DNA of 64,000 nucleotides from Istiophorus platypterus (lineage: Eukaryota; Chordata; Actinopteri; Istiophoriformes; Istiophoridae): assembly GCA_016859345.1 (NCBI GenBank), contig CM029122.1:169501-233500 (forward strand). The letters run 5' to 3'. Shown in pieces: positions 10,961-22,729 of this stretch (the first letter of the stretch is position 1; each line of letters opens with the position of its first letter). The translations under genes and the position numbers were made by a program. The notes under the pieces are model-generated. The model worked only from the letters and a program-made list of their open reading frames with translations. It was not told the DNA's origin and did no database searches.

Positions 10961-11448
10961 CCCATTCCTTCTGATTTCTCTACCATTCCAAATAAAATTA
11001 CTTTTATGTAAATGGTGTGTTCTTGTTAGTGTAGTTATAATGCATTTTTTTATTGTCATTCTGAATCCACACACCATGTTCATTTCAGCAGAGTTTATGC
11101 ACAGATGTTTGTTGAGGTAATTTTTTATAATTTATCTTAAAGTCTCTGGAAAAAAACACAGCTGTTGTCCACTTAACAATCACTCAGTGTTTGTTACACT
11201 TCCACAGTGATAATGTGTCACACATAGTTTTACATAAACAAGCTTCAATGAAATTTTTTTGTAGGTTTGAGCTAAAATAGAGCAAATTATGAACTTTGTG
11301 TGTGTTTTCAGACAATCATAACCGGAGTTTGTTTTACTCTGTTTTTTGACTTTCAACTAAACTTCTTCAAAATTTGCAACTAAATGTTGGGGTTTGTATT
11401 TATCAGTTTGTTGTTCTTTAGTGGGAATATTTAATCATAATCAATGCA
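10961..11448. other. unassigned AT-rich spacer
   Basis: No motif recognised between the DIRS-like relic and the 3' end of RTE copy 1. Confidence 0.45.
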
Positions 11449-14400
11449 CTTCTTTTTCTTTCAGCTTTTCCCTTTAGGGGTCGCCACAGCGAATCAGTGT
11501 CCTCCATCTAACCCTGTCTTCTGCGTCCTCTTCACTCACACCAACTACCTTCATGTCCACTTTCACTACATCCATAAACCTCCTCTTTGGTCTTCCTCTA
11601 GGCCTCCTGCCTGGCAGTTCAAAACTCAGTATCCTTCTACCAATATATTCACTATCTCTTCTCAGGACATGTCCAAACCATCTCAGTCTGGCCTCTCTGA
11701 CTTTATCTCCAAAACCTCTAACATGTGCTGTCCCTCTGATGTACTCATTCCTGATCCTATCCATCCTGGTCACTCCCAGAGAGAACCTCAACGTCTTCAT
11801 CTCTGCTACCTCCAGCTCTGCCTCCTGTCTTTTCCTCAGTGGCACTGTCTCTAGACCAAACAGCATCGCTGGTCTCACCACAGTTTTGTACACCTTTCCT
11901 TTCATTTTAGCTGAAACTCTTCTATCACACATCACACCTGACACTTTTCTCCACCCGTTCCAGCCTGCCTGCACACGCTTCTTCACCTCTTTTCCACACT
12001 CTCCATTGCCCTGGACTGTTGACCCTAAGTACTTAAAATCCTCCACCTTCTTTATCTCTTCTCCCTGTAACCTCACTCTTCCACTTGGGTCCCTCTTGTT
12101 CACACACATGTACTCTGTCTTGCTGCGGCTAACCTTCATTCCTCTCCTTTCCAGGGCAAATCTCCACCTCTCAAGCTTCTCCTCCACCTGTTCCCTGCTC
12201 TCACTACATATCACAATGTCATCTGCAAACATCATAGTCCATGGAGATTCCTGTCTAACCTCGTCTGTCAGTCTGTCCATCACCATAGCAAACAAGAAGG
12301 GGCTTAGAGCTGATCCCTGATGCAGTCCCACCTCCACCTTGAACTCCTCTGTCACACCTACAGCACACCTAACCACTGTCTTACAGTCCACATACATGTC
12401 CTGCACCACTCTAACATACTTCTCTGTCACTCCAGACTTCCTCATACAGTACCACAGTTCCTCTCTGGGCACCCTGTCATACGCTTTCTCCAGATCTACA
12501 AAGACACAATGCAGCTCCCTCTGACCTTCCCTGTACTTCTCTATCAACATCCTCAAAGCAAATACTGCATCTGTGGTACTCTTTTTTGGCATGAAGCCAT
12601 ACTGCTGCTCACAAATGCTCACTTTAGCCCTTAGTCTAGCTTCAACTACTCTTTCCCATAGCTTCATTGTATGGCTCATCAGCTTTATTCCTCTGTAGTT
12701 GCCACAGTTCTGCACATCTCCCTTGTTCTTAAAATGGGCACCAGCACACTTCTCCTCCATTCCTCAGGCATCTTCTCACTATCTAAGATCCTGTTAAACA
12801 ACCCAGTCAGAAACTCTACTGCCGCCTCTCCTAGACACTTCCATACCTCCACAGGTATATCATCAGGACCAAGTGCCTTTCCACTCTTCATCCTCTTCAG
12901 TGCCTTCCTCACTTCATCTTTACTAATCTTTGCTATTTCCTGATCCACAACAGCCACATCTTCTACTCTTCGTTCTCTCTCATTTTCCTCATTCATCAAC
13001 TCTTCAAAGTACTCTTTCCATCTTCCCATCACAGTGCTGGCACCTGTCAATACATTTCCATCTCTATCCTTAATCACCCTAACCTGCTGCACGTCCTTCC
13101 CATCTCTGTCTCTCTGCCTTGCCAATCTGTATAGATCAGTCTCTCCCTCCTTACTGTCCAACCTAACATACAAGTCATCATAAGCCCCTTGTTTGGCCTT
13201 TGCCACCTCTACTTTCACCTTCGCTGCATCTCCCTGTACTCCTGTCTACTCTCTTCAGTCCTCTCAGTGTCCCACTTCTTCTTAGCTAATCTCTTTTTCT
13301 GTATACACTCCTGCACCTCCTCATTCCACCACCAAGTCTCTTTATCTACTTTCCTTCCAGATGACACACCAAGTACTCTCCTTCCTGTCTCCCTGATCAC
13401 ATTAGCTGTAGTTCTCCAGTCATCTGGAAGCACCTCCTGACCTCCCAGAGCCTGCTTCAACTCCTTCCTAAAAGTCATGCAACACTCTTCCTTTTTTAGC
13501 TTCCACCATTTCGTCCTCTGCTCTGCCTTTGTCCTCTTTGTCTTCCTCACCACCAAGGTCATCCTACACACCAGCATTCTATGCTGTCTGGCTACACTCT
13601 CACCAACCACTACTTTGCAGTCACTGATCTCCTTCAGATTACACCGTCTACACAAGATGTAGTCTATCTGTGTGCTCCTACCTCCACTCTTATACGTCAC
13701 TCTGTGCTCCTGCCTCTTCTGGAAGAAAGTGTTCACTACAGCCATTTCCATCCTTTTTGCAAAATCAACCACCATCTGTCCTTCTGCGTTCCTCTCCTGG
13801 ATACCGAATCTGCCCATCGCTTCCTCATCGCCTCTGTTTCCTGCACCAACATGTCCATTGAAGTCTGCACCAATGACAACTCTCTCATCTCTAGGGATGC
13901 TCTGTATGGCTTCATCAAGGTCTGACCAGAATTTCTCCTTCTCCTCCAGCTCACAGCCTACCTGTGGAGCATACCCACTAACCACATTGAACATTACACC
14001 TTCGATTTCTAGCTTCAGACTCATCACTCTATCCGACACTCTATTACCTCCAGGACATTCCTAACAAGCTCCTCTTTCAAGATAACTCCTACTCCGTTTC
14101 GCTTCTTATCTACACCATGGTAGAACAACTTGAACCCTGCTCCCAAACTTCTAGCCTTGCTACCTTTCCACCTGGTCTCCTGGACACACAGTATGTCTAC
14201 CTTCCTCCTCTGCATCATGTCAACTAACTCTCTACCCTTTCCTGTCATGGTTCCAACATTCAAAGTCCCTACTCTCAGTCCTAGCCTCTTGGCATTCCTC
14301 TTCTCTCTCTTCCCTCTGAACACACCTTCCTCCTCTCCTTCTTCTACCAACAGTAGTCCAATTTCCACCGGCACCCTGTAGGTGAACAGCACCGATGGCG

Positions 14401-14573
14401 GTCGTTGTTAACCCGGGCCTCGACCGATCCGGTATGGGATTCATAGATCTGACTCGCATGTTTGATTTGGCAAAAGTTTTACGTCGGATGCCCTTCCTGA
14501 CACAACCCTCTGTATTTATCCGGGCTTGGGACCGGCACAATAACACACTGGCTTGTGTCCCCTTGCGGCTACA
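11449..14573 (-). mobile_element. RTE-clade non-LTR retrotransposon, copy 1 (near full length)
   Basis: Reverse orientation relative to copy 2 (42203-45340), with which it is nearly identical from the 5' start (tgtagccgcaagg on the minus strand, ending at 14573) to the 3' end (the CGDP codons, a stop, then a short agccgaaag-like untranslated tail). The tail here is only one GAAG unit long. No convincing target-site duplication is visible: the flanks 'aatcataatcaatgca' and 'ttatgaacagtttatca' do not match. About 3.1 kb, the usual RTE size. RTE elements are compact LINEs with one protein and a very short 3' end with a simple-repeat tail. Confidence 0.9.
11474..14546 (-). pseudogene. RTE endonuclease-reverse transcriptase (four frameshifts)
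   Basis: Read from 14546 down, the protein begins with a basic N-terminal region, then an apurinic-type endonuclease (LRVGTLNVGTM, QETRWKGS, GYAPQ, VVIGADFNGHVG, QIDYILCR, RQHRML), then a linker (WWWNEEVQECIQKKRLAKKK) and a reverse transcriptase (SGKALGPDDIPVEVWK, FVDLEKAYDRVPREEL, LHQGSALSPFLFAMVMDRL, MMFADDIVICS) and the basic RPRGRPKRRF tail. Compared with copy 2, four one-base changes break the frame: an extra base near 14310, one base missing near 14045, one near 13220 and one A missing (plus strand) near 12731-12734. The catalytic FADD is intact in the 428-codon piece 11474-12760. Long antisense open frames on the plus strand are by-products. Similar sequences are often mislabelled craniofacial development protein 2-like in databases. 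Confidence 0.9.
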
Positions 14574-14965
14574 TTATGAACAGTTTATCAAGAAAAAAGT
14601 TAGTGTGAAAATTGAACCTGGTGACTGTAGAACAGTGACATAACATCTGGTTTCCTCTAAATTTAAAGAAACGTAACAAACATTCATACTAATATCACTA
14701 CTGTGTAATTGAGAGTGGTACCATATGGTGTCTTTTTGTGGACCTGAGACCTGGATTAAAGCCCCCCCCCAGCTCCTGTATGTCTCTGACTGAAGATGAG
14801 TGCAGTATGATAATCTTCATCCCGATGTAGACACCTGTCACAGCAGTAGAGTGCATCCCATAATGTCTCTGTAAGCAGATTAGGTCCTCTAATGCCAGGT
14901 ATTTGAGGAATATTCATGCAGCTAAGTGCTTATGTAATGTCTCCGAGCATCCTGTCTTTTTGTTC
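14574..14965. other. unassigned; possible conserved noncoding patch at 14860-14960
   Basis: The stretch with 'ctctaatgccaggtattt' and 'gaatattcatgcagctaa' is non-repetitive and not obviously decayed transposon. No coding content seen. Confidence 0.3.
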
Positions 14966-15250
14966 TAGCACCCCAGCCCCCATCCCCCATGCCCACCCCC
15001 CCCATCACCCCCCCCCCTCCTCCTCCGCTGACTGAGGAGCCCCGAGGCCTCCTCACCCACATCAAAGCCTCCGAATCAGACAGGAAATATCTCTCTGTAC
15101 ACATACTGTACACAAACACACACACACATACATTTACACACACATGTACACACACATGCACATATTTACATTCATATATACATACAAACATATGCACACA
15201 AACACACACACATGTATACACACACACATACACATTTTTACACACATGCA
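14966..15250. repeat. C-rich tract followed by CA/TACA-rich microsatellite
   Basis: C-runs broken by A or T at about 14975-15026, then interrupted (CA)n and (ACAT)n tracts at 15112-15250. Long open frames on both strands here are low-complexity by-products. Confidence 0.9.
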
Positions 15251-17379
15251 GATCCGTTCATCAACACAAACCGTGCTGTTGATGTTTGTCAGAGATAATC
15301 TGCTGCTGCTGCTCAGAAACACAATATATCATTTACATCGGATAAAATCAGACATGAAACACACACACTCGTGGAGAAAAGCTTATCTGAATAAAAACAG
15401 ACAAAAAGACGATCTTATGTAAGAAAATAATGGACTTACCGAAGGAGAGTATCATCTTTCTGTGATCGCATCTCCTCCTTTTTAGAATGAAAACTATATT
15501 TACTGATTTAGTTCTGCATAAAACTGAGGACTTGTGTTTTCAAAAGGTGTAGAAAAGAGGATCCTCTTCAGAAGAGTGTTCTGCTCACGGACACATCAAC
15601 ACATAGACAGGAGGAACCCTGTGATTAACAGGTGACCCTGGCTTTTGCTTCCAGTTTTACTGTTTCTGGTTGCTCTTTTTATTCAGTGAGGTGCTGAGCT
15701 GTGTTAGCCTGCTCGAACCAAAGTTGAACTGAAATCTAATGCAGCTACAGGGTCAATTTATAAGTTGACATGAGCCTCCACTTCCCATAATACAACACAG
15801 GAGAGGGCTTTTTTGAGGAATAGGCCCAGACTGGATTCAGAGCAGGCCTGTTGTCATAGAAAAACCTGGTCCACTTCTTGAAGCCTGTTTGAGTCCGTAG
15901 GGACAGATACAGTGGTTTGTCTCTGGGACCCATGGAGCCAGATCCCGAACCCACTGCCTCTGAATTACAAACCTGTAACTCTGCAGAACTACAAGGACTC
16001 TCTGATCCTTCACCTGGACCCCACATGGCATCCTACATGTCCCATTATGCAATGCAACAGAGATGACAAGAAAAAAATTTGAAAACTTTATTTGACAAAA
16101 CACAATTTAAACTTTAAACTGCATATGGCAAAGAAAACCAAAGATCTGAAATAAGAGAAAAATGGATGAAAAGTTGAGTTAATAAAACGAAAATCAGATA
16201 TGTGGATGATGGGTGACTTGATCCCTCTTTACAACTGAGACTAGATAAGAACAGTGGAGGGGAAACAAAGTTGAGGCTGAATTTATCTACAGTTACTACC
16301 AATTATCACTTTCTTCTAATTCCTATGTCATACTCATTTTTTAGCAGATGAGTGACCAGTTCAGGTCCAGTCACAACCTCTTACTTCATGTTCTCAACTC
16401 TAGACCAGGACTTCAGATGACTTCAGTCAAGTATTTGGTTTGGGAGTGGCTGCAGAGACAGACTCAGATTTCAGGTGAAAACACCTGACAGGTGAGTTTG
16501 TTCCTCTGCAAAATCTAATTCCCAAAGCTGCACATCAGAGATCAGTCTTTTTTCAACAAAAGATAAATTAACACGTCTCTGACTCAAGGACACATCTTCA
16601 TGTGTGGAAGAGGACCTGGGGATCGAACCTGTGAATCTGTGAAAACATCAACTATAACTATTACAGAATCTGGGGTTCTGTGATCTTTACATGAAAAAGT
16701 TACTAAGCTTTAGATAAAGTTTTGTGATATCAGCCTAAAACTAATGCTTTAATTTACCTTCTTATTTAACTTATTTTTATACTGTATTTTACTTTTTTTT
16801 AAAACCTTTTTATATCCGTCTTTTTACATTGCATTTCTTTTTTCTTCTAGGTAGCTTTTATGTTTCACATAAAGCACTCTGACTCAGCTGAAAGGTGCTG
16901 GACTAAGAAATTCACCTTTCCCTGGAAATCAAATGTAAATGTATCTAAATTAGAGTAACTTCTGTTTTGTATCGTTTTTGACTCATGTTTATTTGAGCTG
17001 TTGAGCTTGCTGTCTCATGTTGATAAACATGTTTAATTTATATTTCTGTATTGCTGAGGACTCTATGAGCCTCTTGAAACAAATGAAAATGTAAAATAGT
17101 CAAAGAGACTTGTTATTGTACAACTGTTGAATGATTGTTGAGCTGTACAGAAGCAGCGAGCGTCAGACTCATGAATGCAGCAGTTGGTTGGAAAATGATT
17201 CTTCACTGTTTGACAAATGTTGTTTGATGCTGATCATCTCTGAGTTAGTTTGTGTTCGTGGGTAACTCTGCTGACAGGTACAGGAAGCATGGGGGGGGTC
17301 TACCAGGAGGAAACCCTCCATTAAGGGAAACAACTGGAACAGATTTGATGAAATGAGGCTCATTAGAGCGTCGAGGATG
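15251..17379. other. unassigned sequence
   Basis: A minus-strand open frame at 15745-16026 lies in non-repetitive DNA (with 'cattatgcaatgcaac' at its 5' side) but matches nothing I know. A C-run at 17291 is minor. Nothing else supported. Confidence 0.4.
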
Positions 17380-17600
17380 AGGAGGAGCTGCTCATTTAAA
17401 TCCAGCCGGAGTCTCTGCGCTCGGCTGCTTCACTTAATTAGAGGAAGAGATTAACATCGTTCAGGAGCTCCACCTTCAACATGTGAGGCAGGTTAACACA
17501 CACACTCACGTTCCAACGACAACAACAACAGCTGTTGAGTCACTGTGGCAACAACAACCTGCTGCAGCTGGAGGATCAACTCACACTGATGGCGGAGAGG
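17380..17600. other. non-repetitive GC-richer patch, possible conserved noncoding element
   Basis: Contains 'ctgctcatttaaatcc', 'cacttaattagagg' and several CAGCTG-type words, with more CpG than its flanks and no tandem or transposon motif. Inference only: the composition is like that of conserved regulatory DNA. Confidence 0.2.
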
Positions 17601-18149
17601 ACAGAATGTGACATGAGTTTACTGTATTAGAGCTGGAAGTGTATAAACACATGCACGGATCACTAAAGGTCAGTGGCCTGTGATCATGTCATGTTGGTCC
17701 AGTCCAGATTGACCCCTTTCTCTTTTTCAAATGACTAAAAGTAATGTTCACACAGTAAAACAACCAGTTTATTTCATGTGTGAAATTACTGAACCTTTCT
17801 GTCATTTTTCTCACTACAGAGAAAAATATACAAATATACAACTGAACTACTAACATGTTTTTTAGGAGAAATAATTGGAACCAGATTACTTTTTATATTA
17901 ACAGAATGAGGTTATGTTGTTAATTTACATATTTGACAAGTCACAGATTCATTGATATTGATCATATCCGTGTAAATGTTCACAGATGATGTGATTATTT
18001 TTCGACTAAAACATCTGATCCTGGCGCACAACATCCACTTGTAGCGACTCCAGCATCATTAGACTGGTTGACCTAAAAAAGTATTTACCAACAGTAACAT
18101 TTTGTACCTGGATTAGTCTGATACTTCACTAAAGTGAAGTAAAGTACTA
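17601..18149. other. unassigned sequence
   Basis: No recognisable feature. Confidence 0.4.
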
Positions 18150-18450
18150 ACTTTGATGTTTTAGTGTCAATATCGCCTGATGTCCAGTCTTTTTTGATGG
18201 TTTTTAGCGTTTTATTGCTGGATTTTGTTCCATTTTTGGTGCCATTTTTTGTCCAATAAGTTGTAAGTCTTTTAGAACCTCTTTTCATCCTCTGTTCCAC
18301 AATCTGTTTGTGGTGTTTTTTTTAGTTCTAACAAAAAATAATGTTTTAGTGCCTGTTTTTTTCCAGTATTCTATGATGGTTGAGTGCCAGTTTCCATCTG
18401 ATATTTCAAAGTGTTTTATCCCTGGTTTGGTCCAGTATAGTCTGGTGTCT
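18150..18450. repeat. degenerate T-rich tandem array
   Basis: Irregular repetition of words such as 'tttttggtgcc', 'ttttgtcca', 'ttttttccagt' and 'tttggtccagt' at roughly 20-nt intervals. The units have diverged strongly. It resembles in style, but not in exact sequence, the arrays near 29, 34 and 59.6 kb. Confidence 0.45.
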
Positions 18451-19249
18451 TAGTTCTGGCTATGGCCAATAATCCATTTTACCACACACCATTCAACCCC
18501 TATTACAGTTTGAACTACAGACTGAAACTCAGATTTAGTTTCAAATGTGCAGCTGGGAGTTGTAGTTCATGAAAAGCTGGGGACAGAGATCCACTACAGA
18601 GACGGATGGTTTTTGCGGTCTGGTGAGTTGTGCTGTTGGACCGGTGACAGACATGAGATAAACTGTTGAGGGGAGTCATTTCTTTGTGATAACGTCCTGT
18701 AAACGCAGCACAAACATGATTCCTGTCCGGCATCCGATGTGCCGCTGTCAGGGTTTTGTGGCAGAGGAAAAGGAGGTCCCTGTTCATTTATCTTTTCCTG
18801 CAGGTTGTGAGGACAAACGCCGCCGATCCCAACCTGTCAGTCAACATCAGCTGCTTCATGTTTCCTCCAGACTTACTCCAGAAGTTAAAGCTGGATTCCG
18901 GTAAATGTGATCTAAAGAAAACTGAACTCCATTGCAGGTTTAACTGCAGGTTTTCACTGTGTCTCTGTTTGTTTGCTTGTATTTTATTTACTCAGATGTG
19001 TATACTTTGAGATGTACACGTACAGTTGTTGTAGTTTTTAAAAGAGTGAATGTTTCTGTTGAGTGATTAATTTGCTTGGTTATTTTATCTCAGGCCAGTG
19101 TTTGCATGTGTGATCTTTAAAATGAGTTCAATGAGAGGCTTTACTCTTACATTCTGGGGGGTTGGTAAATCCAAAACGTACAAAAATAAAAGCCTATTAG
19201 TGGAGTGAAACATTTTGATCTATCAGATTGCAAATACAAACAATGTCAA
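18451..19249. other. unassigned, contains one candidate exon
   Basis: Non-repetitive DNA flanking the candidate exon at 18804-18900. No second exon could be linked to it within the window. Confidence 0.4.
18804..18900 (+). CDS. candidate internal exon, gene unidentified
   Basis: A 97-nt segment is bounded by a strong acceptor (pyrimidine-rich 'tttatcttttcctgcag' ending at 18803) and a donor (GTAAAT at 18901). In frame 1 it reads VVRTNAADPNLSVNISC followed by FMFPPDLLQKLKLDS, with N-L-S and N-I-S sequons that would suit an extracellular or luminal protein. Its CpG content is above its neighbours (for example 'acgccgccgatcc'). The length and codon phase (32 codons plus one base) fit an internal exon. 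I do not recognise the protein, found no neighbouring exon, and one of the other two frames is also open, so this could be chance. A host gene would have to extend beyond or widely through this window. Confidence 0.3.
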
Positions 19250-19620
19250 CACCCAAACACATCTGTTTGAGCTTATCTGCTTCCACTGCTCTTAATATGC
19301 TTCTAATGCGGCCGCCTCGCCTCCCTGCAGTCCACTTCCACTGTCACCACTATTTATACCTTCACATGCTGCAGAGTGCTTCCCACTCAGAGCGGATTTC
19401 ATGCATTAAGCTGCTCTACGTGAGCTCACCTCTTTGCTCACAAACCTGCTCTCTGATATATTTGATATATTTGTCCGAGTGGATAAAGAGGCTGTGCAAT
19501 GGCGGAACCGGGGTTTATCTCCGTCCACACAACGACACAAAATAAAAGCAGAAGGAAGCCTGCAGGGGCCACTCGGCTCTCCCACGTAAACTCAAATATT
19601 CATCTCTTTAAATAATTAGT
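19250..19620. other. non-repetitive patch, possible conserved noncoding element
   Basis: Includes 'gcttctaatgcggccgcc', 'ttcatgcattaagctgc' and 'aaataattagtgattatg', that is CpG-containing and homeodomain-core-like words in otherwise AT-rich DNA. No coding content; inference from composition only. Confidence 0.2.
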
Positions 19621-20084
19621 GATTATGCCAAGAAGTTGTGTGTCCAAACAGTAGGGAGGAGGAGGATGATCGGGAAGCATGTCATCATCATCATCATCAT
19701 CCTCAACATCATGTTGGCCTGTGGGGCTGAAACTGTACTGATACCTGAACGCAGTCTGTTGGCCGCAGCTCAAACACTCAGAGGATTTTCATTTCAGGCT
19801 GTAAGAGGCTTTTATTTTATACTAATGCATGACTTAAAAGGTAAAAAAAAAAAAAAATTGCAGCTGCTACCATTCACCTGATGATGTCATCATGAGCCAA
19901 AACAAACAAGGGCATGATGGGAAAATCTGTTAAAGCTGTGGAAAAAAAGATGAGCAGAGATGTGTCTTTTTATATATATATTACCTATCTGTTTATAGAA
20001 ATACAGAAATACATATACTGATTAATATATCAGATATATCATACATATCCAGTACATCATACATTATGCATAGAGTATGTTTAG
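19621..20084. other. unassigned sequence
   Basis: A short ATC tract lies at 19683-19701. An A-run at 19843-19857 ends a chance open frame. Nothing else recognised. Confidence 0.4.

Positions 20085-20113
<29 letters not shown>
20085..20113. repeat. (TA)n microsatellite
   Basis: Uninterrupted TA dinucleotides. Confidence 0.9.
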
Positions 20114-20115
<2 letters not shown>

Positions 20116-20139
20116 TAATTGTAGAGTTATATGTGATTT

Positions 20140-20520
20140 TTATGTCCACATACTTTTGGACATGTTTGACATTAGTTAGAATCAAATGGCAAACATCCAT
20201 TACTGGGCTGAGTTGACCTATGTGTGTAGGCAGAGAGTGAATGGCCATAAATATGTGGACACCCTTTGAGCCAGTTCATATTAACTGCATAGGGATGAAA
20301 TCATCACTTGTCTATATCCTTTTAGAAATGTATGTATATTTCTTTGTATTAGGGTTAGGATTAGTGTCTGTGTATATACATTAAATTGCCAAAAATATGT
20401 GGACCCTTTATTTCACTATACACTTTGGGGCCAAAAGTATGTGGATGCTCTCCAGGGGCCGCTATATAATAATATCAGGGAGTTCTTATTTCAGGTGCCC
20501 TAATACTTTTGTTCATGTAC
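20140..20520. repeat. MITE-like sequence with inverted tatgtggac / gtccacata words
   Basis: Near the left end 'gtccacatacttttgg' and near the right end its near reverse complement 'ccaaaagtatgtggat' (20431-20446); two further 'atatgtggac' words sit inside (about 20250 and 20395). Such ends are common in small nonautonomous fish Tc1/mariner-related elements. Borders and class are inferred. Confidence 0.5.
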
Positions 20521-22600
20521 TGCATCTATACCATTAAGCATTATATCCTTCCCCATGTCATGTCACGTTTACTTAGTGTAAATGAATTATGCTGAGAAAA
20601 ATATATATACTATATATATTTATATATTACTTTTTATTTTACTTTATCTAATTTTGTATTTAAATTCAGTTTGATTTTCTTAGTCTTATTTTATCATTTC
20701 TCATAAAAAATACCTTTATAATTGGTTCATTCTGTCGCATTATTTTATGTTTATAAACACTGAGTTATATTGATATCTATATTCATGTAATGAGTAAATG
20801 AAAACTTGTATAGCAGTTTTAAAGTTATCCTCGTTGAGTCTTTGAAGGGTTTCCAGAGTCTTTGCGTTATGGTGGAAAAAATAAGAATTTATTTAATATT
20901 GTTTATTTCCTGGAACATCAAAATTTTGGATATACAAGTTTTCTATCATGAATCAAACAAAAGCCTTACATAAAACTGATCAATGAAAATGAAAAATGTA
21001 AATAGACATGAAAACTGTCTGCTGGGGTTTCCTGATTTCTTGAATACACACCTTTTATTTTTATTTCCCACAGCAGCACACCATTTTTTTTTCTACTCTT
21101 ACGGAGATGATTTCAGCCACAAAGGATGAAATTAAAAGTGAAGGCATTCAGACAGACGAGCTGCATCGAAATCAGATTAGGAAATTGGGGCAACACTCCC
21201 CCTGGAGAGTCTGATGTTCAGTTGGAAAAGATATCTGACACCGAAGGAAACAAAAACACACAAAAACACAGAGAGCAGTGGTGGGAAGTAACTCCAGTTA
21301 CATTTATTCCAGCAGAGTACACGTTAGGGGGTACTTTATGGGGCATTTCCATGTTATATTGCCTTATACTTCTGTTCAGTATTCAAGTCCCACTGTGTAT
21401 CTGTCGTAAAAAGATCTTGTTGCCTTATACTACCAGTATAAAAAATATTTCCATTTTTGATAATCCAATCTAATCTACTAATATCTAATGACAATGTGAG
21501 AACAGTGTTTATGCTCAGGAGCCTGTGGCAGTGACGAACCTACAGAGAATCATCAGCTGAATCATAACGACACTTATTGCATGGCATTGTTTTCGGTGGC
21601 AGCAGCAGATGTTTTCAGAAAAAAATTCTTTAAACAGCTGCTGTCCACTAGCAGACAGACTCAGTCAGAGACCAGCTGGTGAACATAGTGGAGCATTTAG
21701 CAGCTAAACAGCAAGGGGTTTCCCTCAGGAATTGGTGGAGACCAAAACCAGAGCTAAAGGAAGAGGGAGTACATGACTTAGACTCCCCAGGTGGACTCAG
21801 AAACCAAATCCAGATGAATCATGTTGATCTGTAACTTCTGGATTTGGAAATCAGCTTCACTCACTCCATCCAAGAGAAACAATAAGGTGTGAAAACAGAT
21901 GTAAGATGTGTGATTATTTTAGACCTACGGCTCTTTTTTTTTTTCAATTACACCATCGATGGGCAATTTTAATGAGGCATAAAATTACATGGATGAAAAA
22001 TAAATCAAGACTCTTTCACCAGGATTTAACTATTCAACTGTCAGATATTTAATCAGTGTTCTATTTCAGATCAACAATTATCATCATGTTCATCTTTCCA
22101 TAGAAAAGCAGGTCACATTCAGTGCTTCAGCAACCAGACATGGTTATTATTTTAATCATTACTCTCAAATTCATTGTCATTACCAGTCCCTGATTATCTA
22201 AACTGATTTCTCAGTCTGTACTTAAGCTGCTGAACCAACTTTAAATCAGCTAACATGAAACTGAATTCTGAATAAAAAAATATTGATCAGATCCACTCTC
22301 TGTTCACCTGAGGCCCCTGCTAATGCTAGCTGTCAGTTAGCACGAGCCTGAGCAACCACAGTGCACCGGCTGGCTACTGACCGCCTCAACACTGTTGGTG
22401 TTTTGTGTCTCCAAAAAGTCTGCATTCACAAATACTCATTTCCTGGGGATTCACTGTAACTAAAACCTTACCCTAACCTTAAAACACACCTTCACCTTTA
22501 AATTTAATGATTCAGATTATGGGGACTTGATTTTGTTCTACAAAGGAAGATAAGTCTCCATAATGTAAAATTGTTAATTTTACATATTTGGGACCCATGA
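20521..22600. other. unassigned AT-rich sequence
   Basis: Apart from the weak repeat A copy near 21277, I see no gene or transposon motif. The 115-codon frame at 21126-21473 overlaps that repeat and has no domain signal. Confidence 0.4.
21277..21345 (+). repeat. dispersed repeat A, short divergent copy
   Basis: Reads 'gcagtggtgggaagtaact' then 'gttacatttattcc' and 'gtact', matching the opening of the copies at 6929 and 37488. Confidence 0.5.
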
Positions 22601-22729
22601 ACACCAGTAAAACACTTGTTAACACTTTTCATATAGAGCAAGACTATACCAGATTCTTTATAGTTGTTATTTACAGAGACCCAACATTTCCCCAAACATC
22701 TGTGACACCTGTAAAACACCTGTGAACAT
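22601..22729 (-). mobile_element. short L2-type LINE 3'-end fragment flanked by direct repeats
   Basis: Positions 22626-22700 (cttttcatatagagca ... tctttatagttgttatttaca) match the antisense L2-type 3' end at 50290-50345. On either side lie similar 25-nt segments, 22601-22625 and 22705-22729 (acacc-gtaaaacac-), that differ at four positions, as expected for an old target-site duplication around a severely 5'-truncated LINE. Confidence 0.6.

Noticed and set aside
15745..16103. Two overlapping minus-strand frames as a gene
   Set aside because: No domain or splice support; the segment may be an old unclassified repeat, but I could not show a second copy in the window.
21126..21473. 115-codon open frame
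   Set aside because: It overlaps a copy of dispersed repeat A and has no recognisable domain.
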